Shown here in pieces: positions 36,140-44,542 of a stretch of 62,039 nucleotides of DNA. Made by a program: the position numbers and the translations under genes. Position 1 is the stretch's first letter. Every line of letters begins with the position of its first letter. Location of the stretch: positions 1 to 62,039 of the forward strand of contig CAIKLP010000021.1 in NCBI GenBank assembly GCA_903828245.1. The letters run 5' to 3'. The notes under the pieces were generated by a model. It had not been told where the DNA came from and ran no database searches. It worked only from the letters and a program-made list of their open reading frames with translations. The stretch is from an uncultured bacterium (lineage in GTDB: Bacteria; Bacteroidota; Bacteroidia; Sphingobacteriales; Sphingobacteriaceae).

Positions 36140-37925
36140 TTTTATAATATTTTAAACTGATGCATTGGCTAGCGTTCTTAGCTTGCAAGCGAATAAAATA
36201 AATACCATTTGGTGCAGATAAAAGTTGTATGCCCTTGTTATTTTTTTCAAAAGCAATGTTGCTGCCCATTAAATTTTTTACCGTAATGTCGTAATCTGCT
36301 AGGCTATGCAAGCCCAAATCGGCTATTTGTAGGTCGCCATTTCCTGGATTTGGAAATAAGCGAAAAGCAGTTTGATGATTGGCTTGTTGCGCAATGCCTG
36401 TGCCTTTAATTGCATCAGAAAAAACGGGTCTAATCATGACCGAACCCTTGATAGCGCTCTGTTGCCAGCCTACCGAGGTTACCTTATAAAACATTTGGTC
36501 ATTATTGACATAATTTCTATCTAAACCCACATTCATCAAGTAATTACTACTTTGAATCCATCCCACATAAAATTCGCCAGAAACAATAAGGGTAGAATCT
36601 AATTCATAATTTACAAAATCATTAATACCAATTTCTTGTTTGGTATTCAAAGATGTTTTTTGATAAAGAATGACTTCGGGTACTAAACTTTTCCAAATGG
36701 TAAGGGTAAATAAATTTTGATGATTGTCTATTTCTTTTTGCGTAAAAAAGAAAGCAATGTCGGTTAATGTATCTGCAACCAGCGCATTAAAATGCATGGC
36801 AAATCGACCATCCGAAGAAGGCGTAATGCCATAGCCATTTTCGGCTGTACCATCGTCGTAGGCAAAGTAATCGCTAAAGATTTGTTCGTGCACTAAGGTG
36901 TCATTTTGTTTGATAAAATCACCGCCTGTGCTACAGGTATACCTGGTTTTTAAAACAAATGGTTTGTTTTGTGTAGGAATAATAATTTTATTTGAACTAA
37001 TACTGTCGGTAGTATGTTCGCCTAATAAATCAAAACCTCGGGTTGCAGAATCTATTTTTTGATTATTATTTTTAAAGCGAGCAGTATATGTAAAGCTGGC
37101 ACTTTTAGTATTCACGAAATTATTTCTAATCGAAACAAAATGATTTTCTGCTAACATCGATTCGTTATATTGATTAAAAGGCACAGCAGAATAGGGTTTG
37201 AGCAGCGAAGTAGCATTCCCAGTTATGGAAACATCGTTTTGAATGGTATCATTAACCGAACTATTGATCGTTATTTTCACATAATCTAGGTTCCAATGGT
37301 CGTCTCCTCCAAATTGGGAGCCCTTATTTTTAAATCTAAATTGAAAACCTTTATATAAATATTTGCTTTCTGTAATAGGAATAGAAATTAATTGAAAAGG
37401 CTTAGAAGTACTGCCTGCAAAGCGTTTTACTTGTTCCCATTTTTGAGTGATTCCGTTTTTAAACTCTAAAAGTAAAGAGTCTTTTACCGCAGGATTTCTG
37501 CCATTGCCTTGGGGTTGAATATAAAATCTTAAATAAATAGAGTCGGCGGCATTGTAATTTAAATTAATGGCTTGCGAAGTAAGCGTATCGCAAATTCCAT
37601 AACTCCCGCTTAAGGTAGTATAGGGTTGTCCATCTTTATTAAAACCATCGAAGGTTGCAACGCCTTTAGAAATGGCATCTTGGCCAAATGAGTTATTGAT
37701 AAAGACAAAACTATCTGTCCAATATTTTGTACTTGGATAAATTTTATCGTAAGAAAAATCATCAAAATAGGGGAGGTTGAGCGTATCTGTTTTTGCTTTA
37801 CTTTTTTGCTGTAGTGATTGGTATTGCGCTTTTAAAATAGGATTGTATGTGAGAGGTGTCACTACCTCTTGCGCAAATAAGCAAGATGGAAAAAGTACGA
37901 TAGCGAATAACAGTTTTTGAAACAT
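36132..37925 (-). CDS. secreted T9SS cargo protein of unknown function
   Basis: A 597-residue protein with signal peptide (LLFAIVLFPSCLFAQ) and a C-terminal type A T9SS sorting domain (~525-597): FRLFPNPGNGDL, then NGIYFIRLQAK and the basic end SLKYYKNE. The central region is beta-rich, with DTLNLPYFDDFSYDKIYPS near the start and DDHWNLDYVKI, typical of lectin-like or jelly-roll surface proteins in this phylum that often carry gliding or adhesion roles. No catalytic motif seen. It heads the operon with the seven-heme cytochrome and mltG. Confidence 0.85.
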   Translation of the reverse strand: MFQKLLFAIVLFPSCLFAQEVVTPLTYNPILKAQYQSLQQKSKAKTDTLNLPYFDDFSYDKIYPSTKYWTDSFVFINNSFGQDAISKGVATFDGFNKDGQPYTTLSGSYGICDTLTSQAINLNYNAADSIYLRFYIQPQGNGRNPAVKDSLLLEFKNGITQKWEQVKRFAGSTSKPFQLISIPITESKYLYKGFQFRFKNKGSQFGGDDHWNLDYVKITINSSVNDTIQNDVSITGNATSLLKPYSAVPFNQYNESMLAENHFVSIRNNFVNTKSASFTYTARFKNNNQKIDSATRGFDLLGEHTTDSISSNKIIIPTQNKPFVLKTRYTCSTGGDFIKQNDTLVHEQIFSDYFAYDDGTAENGYGITPSSDGRFAMHFNALVADTLTDIAFFFTQKEIDNHQNLFTLTIWKSLVPEVILYQKTSLNTKQEIGINDFVNYELDSTLIVSGEFYVGWIQSSNYLMNVGLDRNYVNNDQMFYKVTSVGWQQSAIKGSVMIRPVFSDAIKGTGIAQQANHQTAFRLFPNPGNGDLQIADLGLHSLADYDITVKNLMGSNIAFEKNNKGIQLLSAPNGIYFIRLQAKNASQCISLKYYKNE

Positions 37926-37953
37926 GTTGAATTTTAAAATTTAAAAGCGTCGG

Positions 37954-38721
37954 TTAATCTTCTTTAACATAAATATCGATGGCGCTACCTTGTCCAATTT
38001 TGTTGATAGCGGTATCGGTACTAAACGCTGGACTTTGCTTATATATTTTAGTATTAAAGGTGTCGGTACTATTGCCTTCAAAGATAATTGTCCCTAATCT
38101 TAATTTAGAAGCGTTGAGTACAAATTGGGCTTCTTCAAAATTTAGACCTGTTAAATTAGGAATGTCCACTTTCACATTGCCATATCCGTCGCCTACTAAA
38201 AGGTCTAGTGTAGCGCCTTTTCGAATCGCAAAACCTTTTTGAACGGTTTTACCATTATATACAAGTCCTAAAACAGCATTTTGTGCTAAATCGGGCTTGT
38301 AAATTAATTGTCCAATCTTTATGCCATAACTTTCTAAAATAGAAGTGGCTTCTCTTAAAGAAACATCAATTAAGTCTGGTAATTTTACAATGGGCGGGGT
38401 ATTAGAAACAACCGTTAAATAAATGGTTCTGTTTTCTTTTACCGCTGCACCAGGTTCGGGCTCTTGTTCGTAAACCGTTCCGGCAGGTGCTAAACTGGTA
38501 TAAATGGAATCGATGCTGTATTTAAAGTTTTGTTCGTCTAATAAATCGGTGGCATCCGAAAGTTCAAGGCCTTTTAATACCGGAACTGGTACACTTTGAC
38601 CATGTTTTGTATAAAAGGCTACCCATTTATACGCACCAAATAGCGTGATCACTAAAGCTACCACAATGAGGAGCATTTGCTTACGAAAAGCTTTAGTCTG
38701 TAGGTATTGTATAATTTTCAT
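37954..38721 (-). CDS. membrane-anchored triple PASTA-domain protein
   Basis: A 255-residue protein with a short cytoplasmic start, one membrane helix (~16-34) and three extracytoplasmic PASTA domains (~43-105, 110-177 and 182-254), each beginning with a VPVL/LPDL/IPNL-type strand and containing an EAxxxL helix, for example SDATDLLDEQNFK and EEAQFVLNASKL. PASTA domains bind unlinked peptidoglycan or beta-lactams in kinases and PBPs, but there is neither kinase nor transpeptidase domain here. It is divergent from ddl. A TAAGTTTG box (38737-38730, minus) lies 8 nt before the ATG. Confidence 0.88.
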   Translation of the reverse strand: MKIIQYLQTKAFRKQMLLIVVALVITLFGAYKWVAFYTKHGQSVPVPVLKGLELSDATDLLDEQNFKYSIDSIYTSLAPAGTVYEQEPEPGAAVKENRTIYLTVVSNTPPIVKLPDLIDVSLREATSILESYGIKIGQLIYKPDLAQNAVLGLVYNGKTVQKGFAIRKGATLDLLVGDGYGNVKVDIPNLTGLNFEEAQFVLNASKLRLGTIIFEGNSTDTFNTKIYKQSPAFSTDTAINKIGQGSAIDIYVKED

Positions 38722-38857
38722 TGGATGTTCAAACTTAAGCTAAAATTCAAGAATTAGAAAATCATTTTACCCACTTATTATATTAAATCAGCATTTTTTT
38801 ACAAATTTGATTTATAATTAGAATTGTTGATTGATAACCGCGCATAGAAAAACCAAT

Positions 38858-39841
38858 ATGAAGAAAAAAATAGCATTGTTAGCAGGAGGTTATACCGGCG
38901 AATCTGTTGTGTCTATGAAGAGTGCCGCAATGGTTGCTAATAGCTTAGATAGGAATGTATACGAGGTTTATCAAATACTTATTAATAAAGAAAAGTGGGT
39001 TTATATCGATGAGCAAAAACAAGAATTTACCATCGATAAAAACGATTTTAAAGTGATAGTTCATGGACAAAGACTTCAATTTGATGTAGCCTTTATTTGT
39101 ATTCATGGTAGCCCTGGCGAAGACGGCAAATTACAAGGTTATTTAGATATGATCGGTTTGCCCTATACAACATGCGACGCAATTACTTCTGCCATAACAA
39201 TGAATAAGGCCTATACTAAAAGTGTAATTGCCGATTTAGCCAATGTATCGGTTGCCAAATCGATGCAAGTTTTTGCCAACCGAACGGTAAGCGAAGAAAG
39301 CATTTTATCAAATTTGACATTGCCTTTATTTGTTAAGCCAAATTTTGGAGGAAGCAGCATTGGCATGAGTCGCGTGAATACGCCGACTGAATTGGGACCG
39401 GCCTTACATAAAGCATTTAAAGAAGACGATCAATTAATCATCGAAGAGTTTATTAGCGGTCGAGAATTTACGATAGGGGTTGTGCGAATAGATGGAAAAA
39501 TTTGGGTGCTTCCGGCTACAGAAGTAATATCTTCTAAAGAGTTTTTTGATTTTGAAGCCAAATACACCACAGGCTTAAGCGAAGAAATTACCCCTGGTAG
39601 AATGTCGGATGCCGAAATGGCCAAAGTGCAAGAAATGGCTGCTGCCATTTATGAAAGGCTTAATTGTGCTGGCGTGGTTCGAATCGATTATATCATTAAC
39701 GAAACAGGGCTGATTTATGTATTAGAGATTAATACCGTGCCAGGGCAGTCTGAAAATAGCATTATTCCACAACAAGTGCGCGCAACAGGCATGGATATGA
39801 CTACTTTTTACGGTTTATTGGTTACAGAAGCCCTTAAATAG
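38858..39841 (+). CDS. ddl: D-alanine--D-alanine ligase
   Basis: A 327-residue cytoplasmic ATP-grasp enzyme that joins two D-alanines for peptidoglycan precursors. Motifs: IALLAGGYTGESVVSMKSA at the N-terminus, AFICIHGSPGEDGKLQGYLD, PLFVKPNFGGSSIGMSRV, IIEEFISGREFTIGVV and LEINTVPGQSENSIIP. The start at 38858 (MKKKIALL) is preferred over an ATG nine codons upstream, which would add an atypical basic extension. Divergent from the PASTA protein, an envelope-related neighbour. Its 3' end overlaps the convergent thioesterase by 8 bp. Confidence 0.96.
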   Translation: MKKKIALLAGGYTGESVVSMKSAAMVANSLDRNVYEVYQILINKEKWVYIDEQKQEFTIDKNDFKVIVHGQRLQFDVAFICIHGSPGEDGKLQGYLDMIGLPYTTCDAITSAITMNKAYTKSVIADLANVSVAKSMQVFANRTVSEESILSNLTLPLFVKPNFGGSSIGMSRVNTPTELGPALHKAFKEDDQLIIEEFISGREFTIGVVRIDGKIWVLPATEVISSKEFFDFEAKYTTGLSEEITPGRMSDAEMAKVQEMAAAIYERLNCAGVVRIDYIINETGLIYVLEINTVPGQSENSIIPQQVRATGMDMTTFYGLLVTEALK

Positions 39842-40244
39842 TATAATGCTCGATGATCCAATCGGGAATTGTTTCGGCTCTTCCTGTGTTTACATTCACC
39901 ATCGTATATTCAAACTCGCCATCAGCGCATAATTTGCCTGTTTTTTTATTGGTAATTTCGAATCCAACCGTACAGCCCTTTATCGCTAAATCGGTAATTC
40001 CTGTTTTTACAATAAAATGATCGCCTAAGCCTAAGGGCCTTTTATAGTTTACAAGGGCTTTAGTAATTACCCATCCAAAACCAAGCGAAAGAAACTGCTG
40101 CATTGGGAAACGATAGTTATGCTCCATTTGCTCGTACCTAGCCGCTAAAACATAGTCAAAGTAGCGACTATTGTGCACATGTTGATTCATGTCTATATCG
40201 TCTGGCCTAACCTGTAGTTCTGTTTCAAATTTGCTATATTTCAT
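39834..40244 (-). CDS. hotdog-fold acyl-CoA/acyl-ACP thioesterase
   Basis: A 136-residue thioesterase of the 4HBT/acyl-ACP-thioesterase-like type. The family motif is DDIDMNQHVHNSRYFDYV near residue 15, followed by a central helix and VNYKRPLGLGDHFIVKTGI. A second hotdog gene in this window (32700-33110) belongs to the YbgC branch and is only distantly similar. It is transcribed alone toward ddl and its 3' end overlaps ddl by 8 bp. Substrate unknown. Confidence 0.9.
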   Translation of the reverse strand: MKYSKFETELQVRPDDIDMNQHVHNSRYFDYVLAARYEQMEHNYRFPMQQFLSLGFGWVITKALVNYKRPLGLGDHFIVKTGITDLAIKGCTVGFEITNKKTGKLCADGEFEYTMVNVNTGRAETIPDWIIEHYTI

Positions 40245-40539
40245 GGCTTAATTTTTTACATAGATGAGCAATATTTTGCTAATTATCAACAAATAAATAC
40301 TTAATATTTCATTTCAAGCAAAACTTGAGGTAATAATTAATATTAAATTTATATAATGTTAATAATAAGGTTATTATAATTATATATATAAAGTATAGCT
40401 TTATATAATATAGGGAATTGGATCGCCAGCTTAAGCGTAATATTTTGGCTCCAAAAAAAATATTTTAGCTTAGAAATCGGCTTAAATGATTGATAAATAA
40501 ACTTTATCGTTTTTTTTTGAAATTATCTCTCGAGCCGGC
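40245..40539. other. AT-rich intergenic region with hairpins
   Basis: About 295 bp without a credible gene, between a minus-strand thioesterase and the rpsO promoter. It holds the near-palindrome ATAATAA-GG-TTATTAT (40362-40377) and a 9-bp hairpin TATATAAAG/CTTTATATA with 5-nt loop (40385-40407), then a weak terminator-like hairpin at 40492-40518. The strong AT bias (runs of TATATA) predicts easy melting or curvature. A small RNA or an upstream regulatory region for rpsO are both possible; nothing decides between them. Confidence 0.4.
40492..40518 (+). terminator. orphan terminator-like hairpin upstream of rpsO
   Basis: GATAAA/TTTATC stem with 5-nt loop TAAAC followed by G and nine T. The stem is short and A/T-rich but the T tract is strong. 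No plus-strand gene lies upstream within this intergenic region, so it may end an unannotated small RNA or insulate rpsO. Confidence 0.35.
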
Positions 40540-40570
40540 TTGTCAAATTCCAAATTTTCCTGTATTTTTG
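40540..40570 (+). promoter_or_regulatory. promoter of rpsO
   Basis: TTG at 40540-40542, a 20-nt spacer and TATTTTTG (perfect TAnnTTTG) at 40563-40570. The predicted start near 40574 leaves a leader of about 44 nt. Confidence 0.75.
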
Positions 40571-40617
40571 TTGTCTAATTAAATCAATTGTTTAACCGCT
40601 AAAATATAATTCAAGAA

Positions 40618-40887
40618 ATGTATTTAAGTACTGAAAAGAAGAAAGAAATCTTCGGGTCATTCGGAAAGAGTGAAGCTGATACAGGATCAGCAGAAGGGCA
40701 AATTGCCTTATTTACACACAGAATCAGTCATTTGACTGGTCATTTGAAGAAAAATCGTAAGGACTTTTCTACACAATTATCACTTACTAAATTAGTAGGT
40801 AAGCGCAGGGCTTTATTAAACTACTTAATGAAGAAAGACGTTTTGCGTTACCGTGCCATTGTGAAGAAATTAGAATTAAGAAAATAA
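40618..40887 (+). CDS. rpsO: 30S ribosomal protein S15
   Basis: An 89-residue ribosomal protein that binds 16S rRNA early in small-subunit assembly. Sequence is typical: STEKKKEIFGSFGKSEADTG, ALFTHRISHLTGHLKKNRKD and LVGKRRALLNYLMKKDVLRY. Full family length. It is followed by a strong terminator and then pnp with its own promoter, the widespread rpsO-pnp order but here with clearly separate transcription units. Confidence 0.98.
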   Translation: MYLSTEKKKEIFGSFGKSEADTGSAEGQIALFTHRISHLTGHLKKNRKDFSTQLSLTKLVGKRRALLNYLMKKDVLRYRAIVKKLELRK

Positions 40888-40908
40888 TTTTTCATGTTTT
40901 ATGTTTTA

Positions 40909-40944
40909 AGAGCCGTCTCTGGATTTTTCCAGAACGGCTTTTTT
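40909..40944 (+). terminator. intrinsic terminator after rpsO
   Basis: Composite stem AGCCGT/ACGGCT plus TCTGG/CCAGA with one bulged C and an ATTTTT loop, followed by TTTTT. Confidence 0.88.
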
Positions 40945-40965
40945 CGTTTCTAATTGCCTCTATCA

Positions 40966-40999
40966 TTGAGTGGTATTATCATTTTATTATGTACCTTTG
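40966..40999 (+). promoter_or_regulatory. promoter of pnp
   Basis: TTG at 40966-40968, a 23-nt spacer and TACCTTTG (perfect TAnnTTTG) at 40992-40999. Transcription would start near 41003, which rules out any pnp start codon upstream of that point. Confidence 0.72.
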
Positions 41000-41022
41000 C
41001 TCCGTTTAAAAATAATATATAT

Positions 41023-43176
41023 ATGTCGAAAATTGGAATTACCCATGAGTTTGAAATGGGAGATGGAAAAAAGATTTCCATCGAAACAGGAAAATTAGCT
41101 AAACAAGCCGATGGATCTGTTGTTGTAAAAATGGGAGATACGATGCTCCTAGCTACGGTTGTTTCTTCACAAGATGCAAAAGAAGGTTCAGATTTCTTGC
41201 CTTTATCAGTAGATTACCAAGAAAAATATGCTTCAACAGGTAGAATCCCTGGAGGCTTTCTAAAAAGAGAATCAAGATTGTCAGATTACGAAATTTTAAT
41301 CAGTAGATTAATTGACCGTGCCCTTAGACCTATGTTCCCAGAAGATTACCACGCCGATACGCAAGTAATGGTTTCATTAATTTCTGCGGATAAAAATATC
41401 ATGCCAGATGCATTAGCGGCTTTAGCTGCATCAGCAGCCTTAACCATTAGTGATATTCCTTTTAATGGTCCAATCTCAGAAGTGAGAGTGGCAAGAATTG
41501 ACGGTAAATTAATTGTCAATCCATTAATTTCTGAATTAGCCAATGCAGATATCGAATTAATTGTAGCAGGTAATGCGCAAGATATTTGTATGGTGGAAGG
41601 TGAAATGAATGAAGTGTCGGAAGATGAAATGGCGGAAGCTATTCGTTTTGCTCACGCAGCTATTAAATTACAAGTGCAAGCGCAATTAGATTTATTAGCT
41701 AAAGTGGGTGCAAAAACAAAAAGAACTTACAAGCACGAACCAGAAGCAAACCCAGCTTTAGAAAGTCAAATTAAGGCTTTTGCTTACGATAGAATTTATG
41801 CAGTTGCTAAATCTGCTTTAGGTAAAGACGAGCGTTCGGTTGCTTTCAAAGCAATTCGTAAAGAGTTTGAAGCGACCGTTGCAGAGCAAATGAGCGATTC
41901 GAGTTATGTTTATTTATTGAAAAAATACTACCACGATATCGAAAAAGAAGCGATTCGTGCGATGATCTTAAATGATGCAATTCGTTTAGACGGTAGAACA
42001 AACAAACAAATTCGTCCAATTTGGTCTGAAGTTGGTTATTTACCATCAGCTCATGGTTCGGCAGTATTTACCAGAGGCGAAACACAATCATTAACATCGG
42101 TAACCTTAGGGGCAAAAACAGACGAACAAATGATTGATGGTGCGATGTTCTTTGGATATAACAAATTTATGTTGCATTATAATTTCCCAGGTTTTTCTAC
42201 TGGTGAAGTTCGTCCAAATCGTGGTCCGGGTAGAAGAGAAGTTGGACATGGTAATTTAGCGATGCGTTCGTTAAAGAAAGTATTACCAGGTGACGACATC
42301 AATCCATATGTAATTCGTATTGTTTCTGATATTTTAGAATCTAATGGTTCTTCCTCAATGGCTACCGTTTGTGCGGGTACATTGGCTTTGATGGATGCCG
42401 GTGTGCAAATTAAAGCACCTGTTTCTGGTATCGCCATGGGATTAATTTCAGATCCTATCACTAAAAAATATGCGATTCTTTCAGATATCTTAGGAGATGA
42501 AGATCATTTAGGTGATATGGACTTTAAAGTAACGGGTACTACTAAAGGTATTACGGCTTGTCAAATGGATTTAAAAATTGATGGTCTTTCATACGATATG
42601 TTAGCCGAAGCTTTGAATCAAGCAAAAGAAGGCCGTGCGCATATCTTAGGCGAAATGATGAAAACCTTAGAAAGCCCTCGCGAAGATTATAAATCACATG
42701 CACCTCGTATTGTGCAAATGAGAATTGCGAAAGAATTCATTGGTGCCATTATCGGACCTGGAGGAAAAATCATTCAAGAAATGCAACGCGAAAGTGGTGC
42801 AACCATTAGCATCGAAGAAAAAGACAACATGGGTATCGTGCAAATTTACGCCGATAACAAAGATGCTATTGATGCAGTTTACAATAAAATTAAAGGAATT
42901 ACCGCAACTGCCGAAGTTGGCGAAATTTACGAAGGTAAAGTAAAATCAATTATGCCATTTGGTGCATTTGTTGAAATTATGCCAGGTAAAGATGGTTTAT
43001 TGCATATTTCTGAGATCGATTGGCAACGCTACGAATCAATGGATGGTGTACTTACCGAAGGTCAAATAGTTAAAGTTAAGTTAATTGACATCGATAAGAA
43101 AACAGGTAAGATGAAACTTTCTAGAAAAGTTTTAATCCCTAAACCAGAAAAAACAGAAGATCCAAAATCTGAATAA
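41023..43176 (+). CDS. pnp: polyribonucleotide nucleotidyltransferase (PNPase)
   Basis: A 717-residue phosphorolytic 3'-5' exoribonuclease. Two RNase PH-like domains: the first begins with [21 protein letters not shown] and contains [21 protein letters not shown]; the second contains [20 protein letters not shown]-like sequence and [15 protein letters not shown]. The C-terminal KH domain has [20 protein letters not shown] and the S1 domain [20 protein letters not shown]. The start at 41023 ([10 protein letters not shown]) is set by family alignment and by the promoter at 40966-40999; an open frame back to 40954 crosses that promoter. Confidence 0.97.
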   Translation: MSKIGITHEFEMGDGKKISIETGKLAKQADGSVVVKMGDTMLLATVVSSQDAKEGSDFLPLSVDYQEKYASTGRIPGGFLKRESRLSDYEILISRLIDRALRPMFPEDYHADTQVMVSLISADKNIMPDALAALAASAALTISDIPFNGPISEVRVARIDGKLIVNPLISELANADIELIVAGNAQDICMVEGEMNEVSEDEMAEAIRFAHAAIKLQVQAQLDLLAKVGAKTKRTYKHEPEANPALESQIKAFAYDRIYAVAKSALGKDERSVAFKAIRKEFEATVAEQMSDSSYVYLLKKYYHDIEKEAIRAMILNDAIRLDGRTNKQIRPIWSEVGYLPSAHGSAVFTRGETQSLTSVTLGAKTDEQMIDGAMFFGYNKFMLHYNFPGFSTGEVRPNRGPGRREVGHGNLAMRSLKKVLPGDDINPYVIRIVSDILESNGSSSMATVCAGTLALMDAGVQIKAPVSGIAMGLISDPITKKYAILSDILGDEDHLGDMDFKVTGTTKGITACQMDLKIDGLSYDMLAEALNQAKEGRAHILGEMMKTLESPREDYKSHAPRIVQMRIAKEFIGAIIGPGGKIIQEMQRESGATISIEEKDNMGIVQIYADNKDAIDAVYNKIKGITATAEVGEIYEGKVKSIMPFGAFVEIMPGKDGLLHISEIDWQRYESMDGVLTEGQIVKVKLIDIDKKTGKMKLSRKVLIPKPEKTEDPKSE

Positions 43177-43187
43177 TTTTTCAATCA

Positions 43188-43225
43188 AAAAAAATCCCCG
43201 TTAAATTTTAACGGGGATTTTTTTT
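43188..43225. terminator. bidirectional terminator between pnp and yceI-like gene
   Basis: Stem ATCCCCGTTAA/TTAACGGGGAT, 11 bp, flanked by an A run on the left and a T run on the right. Confidence 0.9.
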
Positions 43226-43232
43226 ACTTTTT

Positions 43233-43793
43233 TTATTTCTTTTCGGGTCTTACATATAAGTTGTAACTACCGCTTACTTTTACATTTACAAATTCAGCAA
43301 TTTTTTCTGTAACCACACTTGGTATTTGAATGTTATGGTCTTTACAAGCCACATCAAATTGACTAGCCACAGATATCACACCAGATTTAATACTGATGGT
43401 TCCAGGAATCGTTCTGTCTTTGTCGACCCCATGCATATTGAGTTTGCCTGTTACTGTTACATTGTAGGTACCCTCTTTTTTCCAATCAATGCTTTCATTT
43501 ATTTTTCCTATAAATTTAGCATCTGGAAATTTATCACTTTCGATATAATTCTCATTAAAATGTTCTTGCATTAAAGAGCTTTTAAACGTGAACGATTTAA
43601 CTTGCATCATAAATAAGATATCGTTTTTAGCCGTGGTAATAATAGAGGTGGCATTGGCTGTTTTTGCCTCAATGTCTTCCATTGGGGTAGAAGAAAAAAA
43701 ACGAACATTCATGGCCTTAGATTGATAAACTTCTTGCGCAAAAGTTTGTATTCCAATGAAAGCAAAACTTAATAATAGCGTTAATTTCTTCAT
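43233..43793 (-). CDS. YceI-family secreted lipid-binding protein
   Basis: A 186-residue secreted protein with signal peptide (LTLLLSFAFIGIQTFAQ). The YceI lipocalin-like barrel is recognised from VRFFSSTPMEDIEAKTANA, FNENYIESDKFPDAKFIGKI and VTVTGKLNMHGVDKDRTIPG. YceI proteins bind polyisoprenoid or similar amphiphiles in the periplasm; the physiological role is often unclear. It is transcribed alone toward pnp and ends at a shared terminator. Confidence 0.9.
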   Translation of the reverse strand: MKKLTLLLSFAFIGIQTFAQEVYQSKAMNVRFFSSTPMEDIEAKTANATSIITTAKNDILFMMQVKSFTFKSSLMQEHFNENYIESDKFPDAKFIGKINESIDWKKEGTYNVTVTGKLNMHGVDKDRTIPGTISIKSGVISVASQFDVACKDHNIQIPSVVTEKIAEFVNVKVSGSYNLYVRPEKK

Positions 43794-43881
43794 AATGTTA
43801 CAGATTTAGTTGTTTTAGATAGCCAATATAGCAAAATTCGCAAAGTTTTTTTCTTACTTTTACCTAAGAAAACATCTCAAA

Positions 43882-44535
43882 ATGAAACACCTCATCGCAC
43901 CTTCTATTTTATCGGCAGATTTTGCAAACTTACAATCCGATATCGAAATGATTAATCAATCGGAAGCAGATTGGTTCCATGTTGATGTTATGGATGGGGT
44001 ATTTGTACCAAATATTTCTTTTGGATTTCCAGTTATTACCGCAATTAAACACCATGCAAAAAAACCTTTAGATGTGCATTTAATGATTGTAGATCCTGAT
44101 AGGTATTTACAACAATTTAAAGATGCTGGAGCCGCTATATTAACGGTTCATTTCGAAGCTTGTACGCATTTACATAGAACCATTGCAGCCATTCACGAAT
44201 TAGGAATGAAAGCCGGTGTAGCAATTAATCCGCATACTCCAATTTCTGTATTAGAAGATATCCTTCCTCAAATAGATTTAGTATGTATTATGAGTGTAAA
44301 TCCTGGCTTTGGAGGTCAAAAGTTTATCGAAAACACTTATCAAAAAATTACTAAACTCAGAACTTTAGCTAAACAATTAAATACCGAAGTGCTCATAGAA
44401 ATTGACGGCGGAGTTGGGCATCAGAATGCCTTGGCATTGATTAAAGCGGGCGCAGATGTATTAGTTGCAGGAAATGCCGTATTTGGCGCACAAAATCCAA
44501 TGGAGATGATATCAGAATTGAAAAAAATTCGTTAA
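43882..44535 (+). CDS. rpe: ribulose-phosphate 3-epimerase
   Basis: A 217-residue TIM-barrel enzyme of the pentose phosphate pathway that interconverts ribulose 5-phosphate and xylulose 5-phosphate. Motifs: IAPSILSADFANLQSDI, WFHVDVMDGVFVPNISFG, DVHLMIVDPDRYL, MSVNPGFGGQKFI and EIDGGVGHQNA. These hold the catalytic aspartates and metal-binding residues. The TonB-dependent receptor gene starts only 7 bp downstream, so the two are likely co-transcribed. Confidence 0.97.
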   Translation: MKHLIAPSILSADFANLQSDIEMINQSEADWFHVDVMDGVFVPNISFGFPVITAIKHHAKKPLDVHLMIVDPDRYLQQFKDAGAAILTVHFEACTHLHRTIAAIHELGMKAGVAINPHTPISVLEDILPQIDLVCIMSVNPGFGGQKFIENTYQKITKLRTLAKQLNTEVLIEIDGGVGHQNALALIKAGADVLVAGNAVFGAQNPMEMISELKKIR

Positions 44536-44542
44536 GTATTTC

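Noticed and set aside
40954-41022. A 23-codon upstream extension of pnp
   Set aside because: It runs through the pnp promoter and lies before the predicted transcription start; the family start is at 41023.
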